In this document: positions 57,985 through 64,000 of the stretch, one piece after another
Numbering within the stretch: position 1 is the stretch's first letter
Layout: every line of letters begins with the position of its first letter
NCBI GenBank assembly: GCA_030737875.1
Contig: CM060912.1
Span: 202,691,231-202,755,230 of the forward strand
Length of the DNA: 64,000 nt
From: Allium sativum
Lineage: Eukaryota > Streptophyta > Magnoliopsida > Asparagales > Amaryllidaceae
Direction of reading: 5' to 3'
Program-made: the position numbers and the translations under genes
Notes under the pieces: model-generated
Databases searched by the model: none
What the model saw: the letters and a program-made list of their open reading frames with translations, nothing else
What the model was told of the DNA's origin: nothing

Positions 57985-58150
57985 TGAAAACGATTTCGAA
58001 ATGAATTGAATTGAAAACGATTTCGAAATGAATTGAATTGAAAACGATTTCGAAATGAATTGAATTGAAAACGATTTCGAAATGAATTGAATTGAAAACG
58101 ATTTCGAAATGAATTGAATTGAAAACGATTTCGAAATGAATTGAAAACGA
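57985..58150. repeat. 27-bp tandem array in D LTR
   Basis: About six perfect units of gaattgaattgaaaacgatt plus tcgaaat. The reading frame stays open (repeated FSIQFISKS on minus) only because the unit is a multiple of three. Confidence 0.93.
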
Positions 58151-61100
58151 ATTCGAATTGAATTGAAAGTGAATTGAAATGAATTCAAATTGAATTGAAA
58201 TTTGAATTGAATAGAAATGAATTTTAAAACGAATTTATAAAGAAGAATTCAATTTTGATTTGAATTGAAAAGGAAGTTGGAAATGTTTTTGAAACGAATT
58301 CAAAACTATTTATATAATTCGTTTTAAATAGAAATCGACAAAGTATATATTATATATATTATATATATAATATAATGGCCTGAATAGAACGCGCCGCGCC
58401 GCGGCAGTTCGTGAATTTCGACCATTTATTTCAAACGGACATTACGGGAGATCCGACCGTCGGATTCTCCTAAAACCGGAACCGTTGGGTTCGTATCGAA
58501 AAGAGCTTTCTAAAGAATATTAGAAATTAGAAATCTAACGGTTGGATTTGGAATTATGTCCAAATCAAATTTGAAAAAGGTCGCTGTAAGTGCAGTTCGA
58601 TGGCCATTGATGGAAATCGACCGTACGGGCCTTGATAAAATTATTAAAAATAGTAATAATTTGTGTAAAATCATAAGAAATGATTTGGGAAGAATTGGGA
58701 TGAAAAACTCCATATTTGAAAAGATAAAAATAGATTTTTATCGAAATGAACTAGTTTTGAACTAGAATTATAATTCTATTTATTTTTAAATAAATAAATT
58801 GAATTTGAAATGGTTTTGAAAATAACCAAAATTTCCAATGATTGCATTGGAATGGATTTGAATCGAAATTGTCTTCGGAATATTTCGATGTTGGATTTCG
58901 TGATTATACAAATGTTGTTATGGAAATTTGAAAGATATATATATATATATCGTTATTTCCAATGCGATGTTTGTTAGTCGTAGAATTTGATATTGAATAT
59001 AAGCCGGTATATTTTCTATTCAGAGCCTTGTATTGAATATCAAATGTGATTCGGGTTTGTCGTGAATGGTGTCTTCATTAACACTGTTCTTGAACCCAGT
59101 TGAGAAAAGATTAAATCTTTTTATTTAGATTTAATGAAGTGTACCAATTAAATAATATTTAATTGGAATTGAATTGATATTGATTTTTGGGTTTATCGTG
59201 AACAGTGTTTTAAACAACACTCGTTCTTTAACCTGATAATTAATGAATGTGATTTTGGGTTTATCGTGAACTGTGTTTTTAAATGACACGGATTCTTTAA
59301 CCCAGTCGAAGATTAAAATTAAGTGGAGTTTTAATGAATCTTTAATTAGATTGAAATGATCGAAAATGGAGTATCACCAGTTTTGCTCTAGGCGATAGTT
59401 AAATCTTTAATTAGATTTGAACATGAAATGGTAATTGAATTTACCGATAACACTGTGGTGTTAGATATGAAGTATTCACAGTTTTACTTCATGGGATGAA
59501 TAGGTTGGGATTGGGAAATTATAACAAATGATTACTTCGGTAAGGTTCGCTAATCCCGACTAGTTTGAATTGATATTCAAAAGTTGATTAAAGAATAAAT
59601 TCAAGAATTTATCTTTGATAAAATTAATGGGAATCTTTCCCTATGAATGTGAAATTAGAAACTAACTGTCGGTTAGCTAAGTAGAATGGTTTTCTGGATA
59701 TTGATCTGATGTTGGTTTCGGCCTTCGGGGTTAATATTTGGGGAATTATTCTCTTGATTAATTTACGGTTAGTGACTGATGGATTGGAATGAGGCGTATG
59801 TTGTGTTTGTGTAACACTTATTTAAAATATACGCGAGTTATTCGGGAAGACCGGGTTTATCCCATTCTGAATAACTGATACGACGATAAGTCGAAGATGA
59901 AGACGATGGTCGAAGACCGGAGGTCTTCACGTCGTTTGGGTAATTACTGATGATCTTGATTGGGCTGTACACCCAAGAAGATGGAAACAGTTAGTGATCG
60001 TCCAGACGTACTTGGAGATCGATGGATATGCGGTGTACTAGGTGCCTCCGGTTTCGTTCAGACCCAGAACGGACTTGTAAATGGACTGTGTGTCTGACAT
60101 TGGATTTTAGTCCGTGTGATTGATCTCTATTAAATATATATCTGTTTGGCGGCGGAGAATTTATTCTTGCTTAACGCCCTTCTCTGAGACGTACGAGCTC
60201 AGGGGTTATATATTGATGGATATCAAACGCATGGAGTGAATTGCCTGTGTGGCATGCCTAAGTGGCAATTGATCGAGGCTTCTGTTGAAAAGCAAAGTCT
60301 TGTAGTGATGATCAAAGCACGGCCTTTGTGGCGTAGCTTTGTGTAACGTTTTCCTCGCGTGTTTCACACCCGGTATGAACCAAAAACGGGAGACGGACGT
60401 CAGGGGGGACATGCGTTTTCTTTCTAGCTAGAAGTGGCGTCAGTGGTTTTACACGCCCTGACGAGTTTGACTTATGTGGTTGTTGCTGTTGCGAGGCGCC
60501 TCGGATTGATCGGTCGTTCTCGAACCGATGGAGTCATTTAGTTGGCTCATTTACGCCCCAAAGGGCGGAGAAACGTATTGTTCAGGCATTATAATCCACA
60601 TCGGTGGACCGGCCCTGAGGATCCAAGGTACGGTTGCGGCTGTGCCTGAGACTCGGGCTAGACAGTCTCGAATCGGTTGAGGACTATCTTTTGCCTCGGT
60701 TCATAGACGGAAATCCAATTTCCAAATACGTGACATTTGCGGTTTTATTTGTAAACCTATATATGGCGACATAGTGGTATGGGGCATTCATGCCGCCTAT
60801 GATTGATACTTATGATTTGAAGTTGGTTTATGCACTATGCACTTATAATAGTATCAAATGATTTGTTTTAAACGTATCAAGCATTCTTTGGCTGTTATAA
60901 GGGAAAACCCTATCCTCGGCTGCGTTGCATTGTGTGATGGGACCTGGGTCTTATAACAGCTTCATTTTTCTTTATTTAGCATTGCGCTGCTTGTTTTATG
61001 CACTGGTATTCTTGGGAGGAAACCCGTTCCGTGTTATACGGCGTGGTCCCTTGATTTACCTAACTTTTAAAATAAAGAATAACAACTGTTTTAGTTCTCA

Positions 61101-61513
61101 CACCAGTCACATGACTGACCTGGAGTTTATTGTTTTAACCTAAACTCTGGGTGCCCCTATTTTGACACGGGCAGCTAGTAGTTTTGGTTTTGCAGATTTA
61201 TATTCACAGGATCCTGGTTTACAGCTGGAATGATATCCGGAAAGCTTTGTATCCGTATATCTCCTTCTAGTTGTGTATTGTATTATTTTCCGCTGCTATG
61301 TATTTAAATGTAATTTAAATCTCTGATATTTCTGTGTAATATTCATTTATACTCTGTATATTCTTGTAATCTGATGCATTGTTGTAATATAGAATGAAAC
61401 GTTCTTCTGTATGCGTTCTGATTTGTCGTGTTCTCAAGCGATAGGGCATTTCGAACGGTCTGGGTCGGTTTAGCGACTGGTTCGGACCGAGCGAAATTCC
61501 TTGCCGTCACATT

Positions 61514-61525
61514 TGGTATCAGAGC
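61514..61525 (+). other. Primer-binding site of element D
   Basis: TGGTATCAGAGC, initiator-Met tRNA type, same as in A and B. It fixes the orientation and the LTR end. Confidence 0.93.
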
Positions 61526-62537
61526 TTTGGTTTACAAAGCTCAGAGAACAAGACACATTAGAACCATACGAAAGAATTCATCAGATATTGGATTAGTAAT
61601 ATCCAATGGGAATGACTCGTTAGAGATAGGATCAGTAGTATCCTAGAACGAGTGTGAAGAGTATATTTTTAAAAAATGAAAACAAATTTTGTTTTGAAAA
61701 TTTAAAATCAATTATTCGTATTTGATTATCTATTTATATTGATGTGGATAATCCAGTATATACAGATTTTGCGTATACGTCTGATCCGCGTGTATTCGAA
61801 TTTTTAATATACTGGATAGATATAGAATCATACTCTAGTGGCCCGAAGATGATTCTGATGATTGACTAGTCGTCATTAGTATTCATGTTCGAGTAACGAA
61901 GGTGTGATATCTATATATTTCCATTAGACTGGTGTGAGAACCAAAACTAATATAGTTAGAACACATTGTTGTGAATTGGCATCAAAACATGATTTTTGTA
62001 TATGTATCAAAATTTATGGATTTGAAACTCTAATTCACTAATTGATTGATGTTTGTGTTGTTTGTTTATTTGTTTGCAAATTTATAGCCATTATGCCTAA
62101 TTGAATCAAATATTAAATTGTATTGAAATTTGGTCGCATTTGCTTGCATATACATATATATCATTGAACAGGTCATAGCAAGGAGGCTAGAGCAGAGAAT
62201 AAAATTTGTTTGCCCGACAAATAGGTACATGTTTACTACATAATTTCCTGTTTTGTTTGGGTGATGATGATTTTATGAGCCTATTGGCTAGCCGCTTGGC
62301 TTTTTCTTTTTCTTTTTGAGATCTGAAGGACCGGGAACGCTATTTGCAATTTCCCGATACTCCCGGTGCAGGGGAGGTTATGGCGAAATTTTTCGAAAAT
62401 TTAGGGTGTTAGCCAAATTTTTGAAATTTTGAAAATTCTCAGAAACTAAAGAGTTGGAGAATGGAAGCCTGATCGAACGTAGAGCTGATTAATCAAACCA
62501 CTTTCGACTTTGTTCCTTTTCGAGGACGAAAAGTTTT
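61526..62537 (+). mobile_element. Internal region of element D, non-coding
   Basis: The whole internal region is 1039 bp (61512-62550). No gag or pol motif and no open frame above about 72 codons. Near its 3' end ttttcgaggacgaaaagtt matches the chromovirus sequence just before the polypurine tract. It is an entirely non-autonomous element of the LARD kind. Confidence 0.88.
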
Positions 62538-62550
62538 AAGTGGGGGAGAT
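62538..62550 (+). other. Polypurine tract of element D
   Basis: AAGTGGGGGAGAT directly before TGTAACAACC, the same form as in element B. Confidence 0.92.
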
Positions 62551-64000
62551 TGTAACAACCCGTAAAATGCGAGCCAGTTTGAAATTTTTATTTTGGCAAT
62601 TTTAGCGAATTTTGATTATTTAAAATAGATTATTTTAAATAATATCGACAAGAAATTTATTTTGAATGGAATTCGACGTATATATTATATACGTCGTCGT
62701 TAGAATATAAATAATTATATATATAATTATAATAGAATTGAAAATGGCACGGTAGTTCGATAATTCGATTTCAAACTTCAATTGAATGTACCGGGTGCAA
62801 AACAATCCGGATTTTAGTGAAACCAAAAATAATGGAATCTAATAGTGAATATCTTTCCAACGAATCCGAAAAATCAAAAGTTCGTAGCGGGAATCAAAAG
62901 ATATGTCCAGTTGAAAATTCTGAATAGTCGCTATGGAATTCAGACCCTTAAAAATGGACATTTTGCAAATGACCTCGGATTTAGACGAAACCACTTTTGT
63001 TGGGTCCGTGATGTTAAGTTATTGCTAGATTCCAAATTTCATAATTTTTCGAATCAATATGTGAGCGTGGCAAAGGAAAACGCGTTTGACCAGTTTCAGT
63101 TGATTTTAATCGACTGGAAATTGGCCATTTTTCAAACAGTCTCAGAATTCGACGAAACTAGTTTTGTTAGGACCGTATCGTCAATACGAAGCTAGAAAAT
63201 ATTTTTCTGGAATTTTTCTAGTTAGTATGTGACCCCGATAATTTGAAATGTACGTTTAAAATTCAATATAGTGATTTAAATGTAAATTCAATGGAAACTG
63301 ATTGTAACTATCGAATCAGCTTGCGATACATATCCCATTGTGTTCGGAATGGGGGTAATACGCTAAAGACGACAGGCGGTGGACCTCGTTTCGAGTTCGT
63401 TTGTAAAAGTCAACCTTTTAAATTAATTAAATAAATAAAATAAATAAAATAAAAATAAATATCTCCTCCTTCAACCGTTCAGGCCCCCCCTTTTCTTTTT
63501 CATTCGATTCAGTTTTAAAAAAAAAAATATAAAAAAAAAAAGAGGAAGAAGAAATCGCGCCGCCGCCTGGAGCTTCCCGCCGTCGTCGGGGAGGCGCCCC
63601 CCTCAGCCATCGCGCCGCTGCCTGATGCGAGCCCCTGAAGCCCGACGAACCCACAAAACCGATGCGCCCTAGCCACCCGATACCCTAGCCCCGCCCCGTT
63701 CAGCAACCCCGCGACCACTCGACAGCGCACCCCCCCTGTAAGTTTTTTTTATTTATTTTATTTTAATTTTATTTTATTTAAAAACAAAAATGTAAAACTG
63801 ATTTTGATTTAAAAATGTAAAACTGATTTTGATTTAAAAATGTAAACCTGATTTTGTTTTAAAAATGAAAAAACTGATTTTTAAGAATTATAAAAACTGA
63901 ATTTTTAAGAATTATAAAAACTTTATTTTTATAAAGGCGAAAACTTTATTTTTATAAAGGCGAAAACTTTATTTTTATAAAGGCGAAAACTTTATTTTTA
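62551..64000 (+). mobile_element. Element D, 3' LTR (start; continues past the window)
   Basis: Matches 54989-56440 with only a few differences by eye (for example gtcatcg/gtcgtcg near 62695, gcgcgg/gcacgg near 62748, a 14-bp insertion near 63770). This indicates a recent insertion. Confidence 0.95.

Larger units (their letters stand above)
54989..61511 (+). mobile_element. Element D, 5' LTR (6.5 kb)
   Basis: Begins TGTAACAACCCG and ends gccgtcaca, two bases before the primer-binding site at 61514. The same start recurs at 62551, confirming the LTR. It encodes no protein. Sub-parts: TATA-like ataaatatc (55891-55900), GC-rich leader island (55980-56172), AT-rich tandem field (56220-56760), a 96-bp duplication (57638-57801), a 27-bp array (57990-58150), and a long moderately GC-rich stretch (59870-60960) conserved with D2. 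At 6523 bp it is much longer than the LTRs of A and B. Confidence 0.92.

Noticed and set aside
57928..58188. 86-codon minus frame with repeated FSIQFISKS
   Set aside because: Product of the 27-bp tandem array in the D LTR; no evidence of a gene.

Overview
The window is an intergenic stretch of a large, repeat-rich flowering-plant nuclear genome. It consists almost entirely of nested transposable elements. I see no intact host gene. The plant assignment rests on Ty3/gypsy chromovirus (Tekay/Del-type) and Ty1/copia protein domains, an initiator-Met-tRNA primer-binding site (TGGTATCAGAGC) used throughout, CACTA, hAT and Helitron remains, and fragments of plant genes (EMC4, an ankyrin-repeat protein, a Pumilio protein). 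Species, and monocot versus eudicot, cannot be decided from the sequence. Element labels A to I are mine.

Layout. 1-700 is the right part of a minus-strand gypsy LTR (F) inserted into a Copia pol gene (to 2084). 2.4-6.6 kb holds fragments of three unrelated genes next to a CACTA terminus at 6619. 7467-13425 is a truncated minus-strand copy (D2) of a very long LTR. 13419-16114 is an isolated LTR (E). 16115-17637 is older sequence with a hAT element (16412-16973, 8-bp target duplication with one mismatch). 17638-45129 is element B, a gag-only gypsy element with 3.3-kb LTRs and target duplication gaatt. Its left-hand LTR is split by element A (18129-37256). A is a head-to-tail LTR-internal-LTR-internal-LTR array of a gag-less, pol-degenerate Tekay element, flanked as a whole by one target duplication (tgtat). 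45135-50085 is old sequence with a decayed Helitron helicase. 50086-52676 (H), 52677-52897 (I) and 54207-54988 (C) are whole or truncated LTRs, and a CACTA end starts at 52898. 54989-64000 is element D: a 6.5-kb LTR, a 1.04-kb non-coding internal region, and the start of its second LTR.

How the parts work together. A, B and D share the same primer-binding site and a chromovirus-type polypurine tract, but none encodes a full gag-pol. A keeps pol remnants, B keeps only gag, and D keeps nothing. They therefore look like parasites mobilised in trans. The most notable signal is that their LTRs, although diverged in sequence, share one architecture. Upstream of the TATA box is an array of short palindromes (GTCGAC at 12-bp steps, or GCGCACTT..AAGTGCGC). 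Downstream, in what would be the RNA leader, are arrays of inverted repeats whose stems change on both sides together between families. These include a paired CCGGGCAG-loop hairpin, a GGTTAAGT/ACTTAACC hairpin array, and a hairpin at the U5 end. I regard this as the best candidate for an undescribed system: conserved RNA structures in the leaders of trans-mobilised chromoviruses.
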